Source of the DNA: Liolophura sinensis
Lineage: Eukaryota > Mollusca > Polyplacophora > Chitonida > Chitonidae
NCBI RefSeq assembly: GCF_032854445.1
Contig: NC_088295.1
Coordinates: forward strand, 80,892,644 to 80,956,643
Reading direction: 5' to 3'
Length of the DNA: 64,000 bases
The stretch's first letter is position 1; each line of letters opens with the position of its first letter. The notes under the pieces were generated by a model, which made no database searches, had not been told where the DNA came from, and worked only from the letters and a program-made list of their open reading frames with translations. The position numbers were made by a program, and so were the translations under genes. Positions 1 through 11,728 of the stretch are shown here, piece by piece.

Positions 1-2079
1 TCTCTTTTTCGAATGACTAAGGAATAAGGAAAGGGTTTATTGTACATTTGTTATTTGTCTCTTTCTATTTGCGCTTTTACGCATGTCAGTTTATGTTTAT
101 CAACTTTACTCCTCCACCAAGTTCAAAAGTCTGAATCTTAAAAACATAATCAAGTCTTCAATTTAATTTTTACAAATTTTTTAACAACGCATTTTTATTT
201 ACTTATATTTCAATGACATCCATATGAATTACCTTATACATGTAGGTGAAATTAGCTGTTGTAAATTTATTTTGAGATTCTTTTATAATGTGAATGTCTC
301 CAAATGCATGTGTTTTGAACAATAACATATGTTTATCTTCCACCCTCAAGTCAATTGCTATATTTTGATCTTTCCTCAGGGACAAGAGCTCACATAAATA
401 CTAGTTACTACATAAACAGGTGCATGATAAACAGGTAATGTGTCACACAAACATTTCGTGACATTACAATTCCTCACAAGTCATCATGTTGTGATGTAAC
501 TTCAGTGGTTTTTCTGGATTTATAAGGTTGCAACACACATCAATTTCAATTATGACGATAATTTGTTACCGGCTGTCGGGAAAATGGGGAAATACAAATA
601 TCTGTGTGATTCTTCAGCATGTAGGATACCATTAGTCACCACATACACCACCACAGCATCTCCATCATCTACACACTTTATCATCATTTTACACACGCAC
701 ATAATAAATCCTCAAGAAAGCTTAAAAACGATTCTAAATATTTATTTCTTTCAGATAAACATGTCCTACATTTTTTGTTAATTCATTTCCTGGAGGCAAA
801 TTCAATTCGTACATCAACCAAACCATGCATGTGCATGAATACAAGAACCAGAATTGTTATCACAGTCATGCTGATTTATTTGCACACATATAATCTAGCC
901 ATCTGCTGAATGATACTGTATTCAGCTAGGTTTACCATACATATACCTTTCCTCAACTTTTTCAACCGCCTCAGAAACCAATATTTTGAAACATTCTGAG
1001 AGAACTATGGGATGTACAGAAATAAACTGCATAGTTTTATGAAGCTTACATCTCGAATTACACAAACAAATCATTTTAGCCTCACTTTACTAATGATATG
1101 CATAAATTTCACTGAGAAAAGGGCTTCAGCGGTTGAAATGGTTGAAGATTTACAGTGTACATGTACACTTTAGCATTTTATGCGGCCGTATGCAATGTTT
1201 TCAAGGTCATGGGGTTATTTAAGTTATATTTGGTCACAGACTTGCAAACAAGATATCTCTTTAAGCAATTTTTATCAAAATTATATTACATGTGCACCTA
1301 GTCATAGAAGAACCCTCTAGTTTTTCACTGATCACCTTGTATAAAAATTTATTTCTTGCATCTGCATGTGGTTGTGGATGTAGGGTATTTAGTGCATTAC
1401 AAGTTATTTTTGTTTATTCGATTGACATTCGGCTGTACTAAAAAATATTTATATATATGTTTACAGGTACAAATTGATGAGACTAGTGGACACTACTGCC
1501 ACCCCCCCCCCCCTCCCCTGCCCCTTTCCACAGTACCCAACAAAACCCTAATGTAAAGTAGTACTGTAATCAGCAGGACTGAGCTTGTAGTATCATTGGT
1601 GAAGACACCTTACAAACCTGCTGGTGTAGGCCTATACTTGTTTAAACCTGTAGTGCGATTGGATGGAGCTTGTGATATAATTGGTGAAGGACCTGTGTTG
1701 TCCTGAATGAGACTCATGAAAGTTTTGATAATTGAGCCAGGATGGGCCCTGAAGCCACCTGCCGCTATGGCTTTTGGCCTTGTACACAACTATACATATA
1801 ATGTTGTACAGTTACAGCCTTGTGAAAATGTAAGATGACCACACTCACCTGGGAACCTTATGTTTCCATGGAAACCTGACAATCAAGACTATGGCCGCTT
1901 TATGTATACAGCTACTAGCACACACAGGTATATTTTAACACTAAAGCTGAACAGTTCAATTTTGCTCATGAGAACACACCAGGACCAAGAGAGGAGAAAA
2001 TTAGCTTCTTGATGCAAATGTACATATATGCTTTCAATAATGATAAGTAGCTTAGTACTAGGCTTATTCTTTAACACAG
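1..2079. other. No gene supported
   Basis: AT-rich sequence with a poly-C run near 1501-1512 and chance frames under 75 codons. I see no feature to annotate. Confidence 0.6.
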
Positions 2080-2192
2080 AGGAAAAAGTTGTTGATGACC
2101 TCAAAAGAAAATATAGAAACATGAATGAATCACCTACTGCTTCTGGCAAATCTGTTATCTCTGACATAAATCTGTACATGTTAAAAGAGTAG
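2080..2192 (+). CDS. Weak candidate terminal exon, unrecognised
   Basis: A pyrimidine-rich tract ends in CAG at 2079. It is followed by a 37-codon hydrophilic frame (starts EEKVVDDLKRKYRNMNESPT) ending in TAG at 2190-2192. No upstream partner exon was found and no family is recognised, so this may be chance. Confidence 0.2.
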
Positions 2193-4190
2193 TGCCTTTA
2201 TTTTCCCTGGACACACACAGCTAAGCTGATCAGTCATTATAAAAAAAAATACACAGATCAGAAAGTCAATTGTGTGTGTCTCACGTACTAGAGCTTGAGG
2301 AAATAGCCAAGGTCTACACTACAGGACTGTTCTAACCACAGCTGGTGGCTGGAATGTGAGAGCTGGGGACCAGAAGATACCTGGTCAAACACCTGTCCTC
2401 AGTAGTGAGGTCTGGCCAGTTAGGGCACAGGTGACTGCTACCTCCCTCATCACTTATAAACCGTAGCATTTCTAATTTCATGTCAAGATGGCATAAAAGA
2501 CAAATATATATATGGCTGTGTGTTGATGTGCACAGCCATCACATTTGGACATGTTATTGAAGGGCTGTAGTCCTGTTAGTCATATACAATGTTGTGTATT
2601 ATACATGAACCACCATGCAGATCGACTGTCAAAGCATACGATTCCAAAATTATTGACACAAGAGTGATAAAATAAACATCAACAGAGATTCACTTGTTAT
2701 TCGTATATTTCTAGGTTATATCCATATCAAATGTTCAAGGTGACTTTATAATTTTTCAGTACTGAGTCATGCCCAATGAAAATAAATTCCAAATGGACAC
2801 ATCAAAAATAATAAATAAATATTTTCATATATTTGTTGTATGGTAAGAACAAAAACTATACATTTTCACCCTTTTTTGTCTGTGCTGTACTGGGCAGCAG
2901 CTTTCCTATTATGATGTGTTTACATTCCTGTTATACATTGTAGCTAATTTTTTCCACAAAGTGTAACATGTAACTTTTCATAAGGGTGGTGGTGGACCCT
3001 GCTCATTAAAAAATGATTCAAGCCTGAGGGGTGTAAACAGTTGCCTGGGAAATTCTAAAGAGGTAACTCTATCCAGCAGTAAAAGAGCACATCAAAGCAA
3101 GAGAGAACAAAATTTCCACATTTAACTAAAACCTTAGTAAATATATATTTTTTTGCATGGAAATAATGACTGAGAATCTTCAGAAGCAAAAGTCCTTAAC
3201 TAAGTCTGGTCAAATAATATATATTTATACAAGTATTTGACTGACAGTCATTTTAAGATAGAAGTATATTTGTAAGGATTAAGTTCTCACACACAGGTGA
3301 ATATATGAACGTTAAAACAGGACATAACAAAACTTCATTCAGCATTTACAGTTATACCATGAGAAAAGTTAATGTTTTTTAAAAGATCTAACACTTACCA
3401 GCTAGGCAAGCAGGCAAAAATTGAATCTACTCCACTGATTGAGAGAGAAGTGTCCCACTAACAGGGCCTGGATAGCACAGGTTAACTAAGGCAAGTGCCC
3501 TCACAAAGTATCTCTAGTCGCGGTCATGCATGATGCATTTCTGACAAGCCAATGGATAGACACCTCTGGATAATACATGCCCACATTCCTTTTCAAGTTG
3601 ACCTGTAATCAAGGTGATAGCATACAATACACAGTCAAGTACACCTGTTCAGGCTGACTTAAGGACATTCAAATCACAGGTATATTATAGGCCATTATAC
3701 CTGGCTTTATTTTAAAGACGCTTTCATTTCATGCTGGGATACATGCACGCAGGATTTGTCAGAGTGTCTTCTGTGATACATGGATTTGACATGTTCTCTC
3801 TGGTTCTTGTGGCATGTAGACATGGACTCAAATCAGCCACTTGAAACCCTGCCAAAAAGTCAATTAGCTGCTACCAAACCTTTAATTCCACCACTGCACA
3901 CAAGCAAAGTAAATGTTTCCTAACCAAACAAACTTAAATTGATATAGATTTCGACTAAGCATACAAACCTGGTTTGCATGAAAGGGGCAACTATATTATT
4001 GGAGCATTTTTCAGTTGCAGTCTGTTGTCAGGCACTTACATGTGTAGAAATTAGCAGTGGTACATTAAGTGGCACTAGCCATATTAACCAATCCGTGAGT
4101 AACGACCAGAAAATTCACCTGAATTCTTTGTTTTGATTCATATACTGATTAGCAATCCATGCAAATCAGATTCTGCCCTGTATGATATCA
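2193..4190. other. No gene supported
   Basis: AT-rich non-coding sequence. A minus-strand donor-like site (GCTG/GTAAGTG) occurs at about 3400 but no coding exon is attached to it. Confidence 0.55.
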
Positions 4191-4450
4191 ATTATTTATT
4201 TATTTATCTAATTATTTGACTGGTGTTTTACACAATACTCAAGAATGCTTCACTTACATGATGGCAGCCAGCATTATGGTGGGAGGAAATCAAGCAGAGC
4301 CCAGTGAAAACCCACGGCCATCCGTAGGATGCTGACAGACCTTCCCATGTATGGCCTGAGAGGAAAACGGTATGAGCTGGGCTTGAACTCACAGCAACCA
4401 CGTTGGTAAAATGCTCCTGGGTCATTGCACCATGCAGGCACATTAACAAG
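4191..4450 (-). mobile_element. SINE family 1, antisense, degraded head
   Basis: On the plus strand it reads tattatttatttatttatc, then the family 3' block in reverse (tactcaagaatgcttcact), gcagccagcattatggtggg and tgagctgggcttgaactc. The tRNA-like end near 4440 is heavily diverged. Confidence 0.8.
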
Positions 4451-4861
4451 ATCTCAGGTTGATAGGTATGGCAACCACAAGCCATCACCCTAAATCAACA
4501 TGCCTAATTTAACAGATCCAGCAGTCTGCGTTTATTTCTTCTGCCTTTAAAATGTTAATGGCAAAGTTCGGTACTTCCCTACATAGAAATATGGGGGGTT
4601 TCTTTGGTGAATATGGAGAAAGTTTGTGTAATTATCCTGTAAGTGGTACATGTATGTGTTGTATTTAGCAGCAGCATGATGCATATTACGTCTACCTTGA
4701 ACTTGTGTCCTCACCTGCCAGTACATGCTGAAATTCTAATTAGCAATCATCATCTCCATGCATTCTACATAAAAAAGTAACCATGAATATTAATGATAAG
4801 GGCAATGTGTAAATGTGGGTAACATATACAGTACCAGCTCAACATTATGGAAGTAAAACAA

Positions 4862-4905
4862 TATTTATTGATTTATTTATTTGATTGGTGTTTTACGCCA
4901 TGATG
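4862..4905 (-). mobile_element. SINE family 1, 3'-end fragment
   Basis: Only the reversed tail (ttgatttatttatttgattg) and gtgttttacgccatgatg remain, so this is a short relic. Confidence 0.5.
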
Positions 4906-5689
4906 TATGATGATATTCAGGTCCATTGTCAAAAAGATAGGTTCCTGATAAATGTTCTGATATATAACCCTAACATAAGGAAATGCCTATCTATTAATAA
5001 ACATTCATCACATCAGACAGTAAAACAGACATAACTTACCACAGATAACATAATTTTGCTGCTGGAAGAACTGCTATGTCACACACTACTGATGGAATGT
5101 AAATACATGAATAACATCTCCAGGTTCCCCATCCATCTTAATGACTGCCACCATAGATATACGTGAAGAAGTCGAGTTAAACTATGACCAAATAAATAAA
5201 TAAATTTCACACATGTGTGTTTCTAAATCTGTATAAATATGCTTTCATTTTATTAGTAGGCCCACATTTAAACAGACTCTGTGTGCTGTTTTAAAATTCA
5301 GAGTTTTCATTGACCTATTTATATGACAATTATATTGGCACAATGATGGAAACTATGAAAAGACATGACAACTCCTTTACTCACAGAGAGGACAGCTGAG
5401 ATATAAAAGTTAACATCCAAACAGTAGCCGAAATCGCATCACAAAAAGGCCTCAATTAAGTTAATTGTTAAGGCTGATTAGATCATGTGCGTATCAAAGA
5501 TGAGGATTGATACTGATAAGCAGGATACCGGCACTTTGTTTCATTCAACGAAATCATTTCTGTCCACCTTGGTGCATCTGTCTTTTCTGTTTTAGTGACA
5601 TCTTAACTGAGGTATAAGCTTTCAGAGTATGCCCATGGCACATAATGTGTCAGCCCTGACCTGTTTTAAGTGGGTCTTTTCTCACCCCC
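4906..5689. other. No gene supported
   Basis: Mostly AT-rich sequence with one minus-strand donor-like site near 5036 (TGTG/GTAAGT) and a short (AAAT)n tract near 5192-5205. Confidence 0.5.
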
Positions 5690-6060
5690 GCGGTACCGAC
5701 TGCCACCCGGCCAAGCCCAGCCGTGAGGTCTTACCCTGCCATGTCATGTCCTAAGGCCAAGCAGCTGGCTGGCTGATGGTGTAAGTATGTCAGCAGGACA
5801 CTCTTATTATACAGGACACACGCTAACACAACCAGCATCTTCCCCTGTCTACTACTTACCAAAAATGACAGCCGCGAGGAAACATTCAAAAAACAGTCAG
5901 TACAGATGGGAAAAGAAAAGACCTTACCAAAGTGTGAAGACAGAGCGTATTTACTCCTCAGTGCGATCCTACCATGACCAACGCAAACAGGTGGTCGGCA
6001 CACAGCCAGTTTTAAGCGTTCCCTCGCTTTCTCTCTGACTGTTGTTTACAGGCTTTAACC
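5690..6060 (-). promoter_or_regulatory. Relatively GC-rich patch with several minus-strand donors; possible promoter/first exons
   Basis: This patch has more C, G and CpG than its surroundings. On the minus strand it holds strong donor-like sites ending at about 5925 (TTTG/GTAAGG), 5859 (TTTG/GTAAGT) and 5741 (CAGG/GTAAGA). That pattern fits the 5' non-coding exons of a gene running leftwards. No coding sequence can be assigned. Confidence 0.25.
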
Positions 6061-6429
6061 AGCGCCCTCTGGCAACAAGCATCTTCATCACACTCATATG
6101 TAGGCCTAATGTAAATGTCAAAAGCAAGTCGGTCCTAAAAATGAAAAACATGCATAGAGGCGCCAAATAAAATAACATACGAATTGAAACTTCCAAATAC
6201 TTGCTCGTTATATTTCCTTATTCTTCAACGCGCGAAGGTATAAATATGTAATATATCATAAGAGTTATATTATATATGATCAAGTTTATTTTGTCATGCA
6301 CGCCGATCAAGGGCCTACATATAGATTAGATAAATTCTGGGGGGAGGGGGGGCAATGATCATGATTTTCACTTAGGTCCTCCAGAAACACTGAAACATGT
6401 CAGGAAAGAGAAAAGATCGTTCGAAAAAA

Positions 6430-6453
6430 ATCTGTATATATATATATAATATA

Positions 6454-6496
<43 letters not shown>

Positions 6497-6562
6497 TGTG
6501 TGTGTGTGTGTGTGTGTGAGTGTGTGTGTGTGTGCGTGTGTGTGTATGTGTGTGTGTACTGT
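6430..6562. repeat. (TA)n(TG)n compound microsatellite
   Basis: A run of TA dinucleotides (about 6435-6493) changes directly into a TG/CG dinucleotide run (about 6494-6558). Short reading frames here on both strands are artefacts. Confidence 0.95.
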
Positions 6563-6868
6563 AGGAATATGTCCAGTTACATTATTCATTGACGTACATG
6601 TACATGTCAGGCCTATGCTATCTTCATTTGCATGTACGTCAGTAAATATATGCTTTGGAAAAACACATCGGATAGTTCAATCTGAAATATAATTCTCATC
6701 ATACATCACATGGTAAACTTCAACATTTATTACGTCTGTAAGTTCTTAATATATGTTTGATTCGCACATGCATAGGCCGTGGATGTAAAGGGGAACAAAG
6801 CAATCTTAACATAAAACTGTGCGAATTAGCATATCAACTATGAGAAATTAATTCATTCTCTAATACAG

Positions 6869-6988
6869 GCCATTTCGTGTTAGAAAAGTGTCTCTTGTCC
6901 CCAACAGATATAGGCCTTGAATTCCATTGCTCAGACCGTCATTCCCGGCAAATGCTTCATGAGATGACAGTAGTGTCTGTTAAATCAG
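6869..6988 (+). CDS. Weak candidate internal exon, unrecognised
   Basis: A 120-bp segment is bounded by taatacag and CAG/gtacat and stays open in one frame as a symmetric phase 1-1 exon (starts HFVLEKCLLSPTDIGLEFHC). There is no partner exon or known family, so it is reported only as a candidate. Confidence 0.2.
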
Positions 6989-7681
6989 GTACATGCAGAT
7001 CTCTTTTTCTTCATGCGATTTCTTGGCTGAATTGTGGTCATATCTTGAAAAATGTATAATTGCCTGTGCGTGAGGCAATGGGTCAATTGTCTTTACGGCA
7101 GTATTACAGATACTGACATACACATGCAGTATCATTTTGCATGCAATGTAATGCCAGGCTACTGCCTCTCGAAGCTATATACATTCTCCTGGGAACGCCT
7201 AGAAACCAATCTACAGCATGCAGTAATGTAAAGATCCGGTGAATGGGTCGCATTTAAGCTCTTCCTGGAATCCAATCGCACAACAATTGTTCCCTCGTCT
7301 CTCTATATATAACATGTGTAAGACACATTATGTATACATTGCGACGCCTTTGTAATGAAATCGTATATATAGCTCTATATATGAATTAATATTTCTCATT
7401 CTGTGGTTAAAATTTACCCGTACCCTTTATGCTGTCATCCTTTCGGGAGAGTCAAAGAGAGACAAACAGTGACAATAACGAATTTGGAGAATATATGGAT
7501 ACAGTGGAATTGGTCTGTCAGTCAGTCAGCATGTGGATCTATGTACACGTTCCACTGCTACCGATCAACCGTCGCCTATATAGGCTAGGAATTCTAGCTG
7601 CTGGCATTGCGCATACGGCCTTCACGTGGGAATGCCATGTTAATTATGTAATTATACTGATGGGGGTAGAATATACCTTAC

Positions 7682-7889
7682 CACGACCGAACGCATTCAT
7701 ATCGTTGATATAAGCACTTATGTCGCCGATTAAAAACAGAGCTGAATGCAGAGCAATATTTTTATATATCTCGAAAAGGCGCTGTTTTTCAATCGCTCTG
7801 AGCCACACGAGTTCAAACCCCGCACTGGACAAGGAATCTGTAGATTCTCCCCTCTCGATGCAATAATCGGTGGCCAGCGCCGTTTGCAT
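7682..7889 (-). CDS. Candidate first coding exon of an unrecognised minus-strand gene
   Basis: On the minus strand an ATG at 7889 opens a 69-codon frame (starts MQTALATDYCIERGESTDSL) that runs into a strong donor, GTG/GTAAGG, at 7682/7681. The predicted peptide has a hydrophilic start and a mildly hydrophobic stretch (ALHSALFLIGDISAYI). I do not recognise a family. No in-phase continuation could be assigned to the left, and strings of this length also arise by chance in this window, so it remains a candidate. Confidence 0.35.
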
Positions 7890-8034
7890 GGTCTAACGTT
7901 TGTTGAAGACGAATGAACAATTCTTCAGTATGGCATTAGCGATGGGTTTATTCAGATTGTGGCATTGCAACTCTCCTTTGTGTAAACGCCCCTCTAATTA
8001 ATGCCGCAAAAATTATATCTTCAAATCAGGCTAG

Positions 8035-8308
8035 GTGCCTCCGAGGAGATGGTTAGCGTGCCAGCGGGGCGCAACAACCTAGGAGCCTCTCACCAATGCG
8101 GCCGCTGTGAATTCAAATCCAGCTCATGCGGGCTTCCTCTCTTGCCGTATGTTGGAAGGTCTTCAAGCAACCTGCAGTTGGTCCTGGTTTTCCCCAAGCT
8201 CTACCCTGTTCCCTCTTATCATAATGCAGGCCGCCGTCAAATAAGTGAAATATTCTTGAGTGTATGGCGTAAAACACTAGTCAAAAAAATAAATAAATCA
8301 AACCATAC
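8035..8308 (+). mobile_element. SINE family 1, full length but diverged
   Basis: It has the family order: a head with ggttagcgtgcc, cctctcaccaatgcggccgc, a B-box-like gaattcaaatccagctcatg, a body with ataatgcaggccgccgtc, gaaatattcttgagtgtatg and an A-rich tail. The A box has been altered (cctccgaggagatgg). Confidence 0.85.
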
Positions 8309-11241
8309 ATTCTTGAGTTTTATACCAACAACTTTCTTTTAAAGTTGTTTCGCCATAAAGAGAAAATAATGTATCTGTACATCAACTTTAAGCATTTGTA
8401 CATTAGAAATCGTTATACGCACGATGGAGGTTGTTTAGCCACAGTAAAATTTCTTCAAGTAAATAAGCGTCAGTTTACAGATTTTTGAAAACTAATCCCA
8501 TATAACGCAAACCATTTACATGTAGGCTACTTTGTACATGTACGCAATCCAAAATATCCAAGGAAGTTAAATAAACGTATAGTTTATAGATATAAGAGTT
8601 TCCAATGGTGTTTAAATTGAAGTTTACTTATTTATAAGTTATTCTTTGACATCAATATTTTTAACCTTAACGTTAGTTGCTTGAAGCATTGCTGACTGAG
8701 GTGGCTTTGGAACACTGGCTGCGACTATGTGTTCGAATGTGTTCAAAATCAGCTATATATATATGTATATGTCAGATACAAAGCGAATCTCGGTTGTTTA
8801 CTCTGCATGCACGCATGTACTCTCCAATTTCTTTCATCATGCATAAACCTGATCGCCATCAGATAAAGGAAACAATTATTGAGCAAGGAGTTAAAATGGA
8901 ATGCAATAAATAATTTTAGTAATGTTATAGTAGTGCCACAGTTAAGGTGTTTTTATCATTGGATTTTGGCGACTGTCGCTGACTGATGGTCATATATCAT
9001 TAACGGAGAGCACTTCTGTACATACTTGGATGTCAAATGACGTCACATTCGCCATACTCTATATGAACAACCGCCATAAAATGACTCTTTTATAGTTTCA
9101 TGTTTCTTTCTTTCCGTGCTCAGTTTAAAATCATCATCGTAATTCTTAATGTTATGATACTTGAACACTGCCTGACTATATACCGTTGGCTGACAACAAA
9201 TAGCATTGTATATTCTGCAGTCCATCTGTCTTTATGTATTCCATCAGTAGAAGTATAATTCTTTACACTGTACACACGTATATAGGCCTACTGCAGCTCG
9301 GGGCATATATTTCAGGTTATTGTGGTATTTTCAGATATATGTGATTTTGAGGGGTCAAATTATGACCCCTTTCCTACTTCATACAAGATTGCTACACTGC
9401 ATTTGACAGTTATCATTAGAAATGCTTTCGGTAAAATTACCGCAGTTATTTCGTTGTCGCTATTCATTCACATGTGACAATTCGCATTATCAGCCTTGCA
9501 GAGTTAATATCTTTGGCGTATAGTTGTATATACTTATATAGATTGGAACATTTCATTGGAACAATATTTTGGAAGTATAAATGGAAAACATGTGGCCCTG
9601 TGGCCGTTCATATTGTTGGGTTCATGTTAAATACAGTTTTTGAGATGGCTTTATTCACTCGAAATATGATCGTAAATCTATACAGGGCATTAATGAAAGC
9701 CTTACCGGCAATCTTTGTGGAGAAACATTCAAGTGTTAATTCACAGCCTGCACAAATGCATGTTGACAGCACATCATGTTATTAATGAATGCATGGATGT
9801 GGCTTTAGGCAACTTTATACAGCAATGTTTTAGCTACATATATGTCGCGATCACATGCAACATGTCATACAAACCGTCAACGTATGTATCACGAACAGTT
9901 AAAATAATTATACGAGTTGTAACCTATTTAGTATAAACATGTATTACAATTTGGCCTATACTTGCCGCAAAGTGGTTTCGTTGTATATAATGCGTTTCCC
10001 TGAGTTTTCAAAGCAGTGGAAATTTTTTAAAATTTTTTAATAATTTGGATAGCAAAACTTTATAGTGCATGTATATGTCAAACTGTAGGCCTACGTCTGA
10101 GGAGGGACATTAATTGGAATTCAATACGAAGCACTTTACTGCATGTTAAAGCTTTTGTCGTTATTTTGCTGAGTTGGTTCCCAAAAGTTTCTTCATGGCG
10201 ACACTATGATATAACCTGTGTCGATTCCTTTGGGCATTCCGTATGTTATTTCTTCATGTATTTTGTACACCCATATCTTAGAAATCAGTTACACTTGGTA
10301 TTAACATAAGTTACATGTAAATACCGGTAAGCTTTCGGTTTCACATTATTTTTAGATTCTGTAGTATTAACTTTCTTTTTCAATTTGTTCCAGTCGCTAA
10401 TGTAACCTAATCACAGGTATATCTATATGCGAAGGTTTTTGTGACGATGCGTAGGCCTACCACAGAGGCATATATCTTAGCATACGCATGCAGGGCCTAT
10501 AGACGATATACATTTGTTGCCAAGGGCACTATAGCTTTCAACGCAAGACAACAGCCTCCATATTAGGCCTATTATGTAAACGCCTACAGTACATGTTGAT
10601 GTCCATATGCATGCCTATAAATGCGGCTGCCATATGTGTAACCATGGAGCCATAAACAGATATAGCTCATGTTGTATCAAATGTACAGTACACAGTAAAT
10701 TCCACAACGGCAAACCGTATATGTTAATGTGATACAGGGACATTTCCAAATACCCAAATTTTATATAACTGAATCAGAATATGTGCCATTTTTGTATAAC
10801 AATACGCTATTTCTGTGTTTTATTTCTCCGTCAAAATCAGTTTGTCACATTGCCTACAAGTATATAACGTATATATGCCTAGTGCGTTGGTTTATTTACA
10901 TTGTAAGAAATCATGTATCTAGCTTACAGACTGTGTCACCTTTTAAAACAGTAAACACTTGCAGGTGATGAGAATTGGTAGACAGATAGGTCTACATGTA
11001 GCCGGCGTGTACATGTACATTTTATAAACTTAAAGGTTTATATCTAGAAAACTACCGTTTTCCTTATCACAGAGCTAGTTAGAAAGCATAATGAATAAAA
11101 TAATAAGATATTTTTGAAACCTCCTGTTTCAGTGATTATAGTTTAACAATACACGAATCAGGGGACCCAAATTTTATGGTGAACATTACAGATGTATATA
11201 CAATATGAAATCTTTCTGTTTTATTCTACTGTATCTATATC
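8309..11241. other. No gene supported
   Basis: About 2.9 kb of AT-rich sequence. All frames are about 100 codons or fewer and show no family features or good paired splice sites. Confidence 0.55.
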
Positions 11242-11530
11242 TTATGTTGCATGGTTTAACACACAGGCTGCATTTTGTGGCTTTGTATACATATGGGTAG
11301 TGTTCACCATGAAATTTAGTTCGCCTGATGATGGCAAAATTAATTGCCGAAATACTGAGTCAAAATGAGCTTTTCGCTTTTCGGAGTTACACTGCTCGTG
11401 TATTAGAATGTTTTTGACATCCTGGACTTTTCCTCCAAAAGGTTTATTTGTGGGGTATAATGTGAAGGACGTCAAAGTACCCTGCCAATCTTCATCATAG
11501 AACTCAAGTATTTGAATGCATATACCCCTC
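11242..11530 (-). CDS. Unrecognised ORF upstream of and divergent from VPS16
   Basis: The minus-strand frame from about 11530 to the TAA at 11242 encodes about 95 residues of ordinary mixed composition (for example QILEFYDEDWQGTLTSFTLY and SVFRQLILPSSGELNFMV). Upstream of it on the same strand is a (AAAT)n-type tract that reads as low complexity, so the true start is unclear. It could be a small gene sharing the VPS16 promoter, an old element fragment or chance. Confidence 0.25.
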
Positions 11531-11633
11531 TTTAAATAAATAAATAAATAAATAAATAAACAAGCGAAAACAGCTTGGGACAAGGTTTTTCGGTTGTCCA
11601 CCTTCCATTTTTTATTTTTTTTTTTATTTTCAG

Positions 11634-11728
11634 AGGGCTAGCGCATGTTTATCAAAGGAGATTATCCATGTGGAACCTTTCGCTCTTTGGGGCTGAAGGG
11701 AGAATGAATCCTATCAAAGTCACGAAAA
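11634..11728 (+). promoter_or_regulatory. VPS16 5' leader with possible leader-intron acceptor
   Basis: A T-rich tract followed by CAG ends at 11633, just upstream of the VPS16 start codon. It would make a good 3' splice site, so the first coding exon may begin at 11634 after a non-coding leader exon further upstream. The alternative is that transcription begins here and the tract is incidental. An in-frame TGA at 11705 shows that translation does not begin further upstream in this exon. Confidence 0.35.

Noticed and set aside
7795-7830. B-box-like gagttcaaaccccgcac
   Set aside because: There is no A box at the right distance, and it overlaps the more plausible minus-strand exon candidate.
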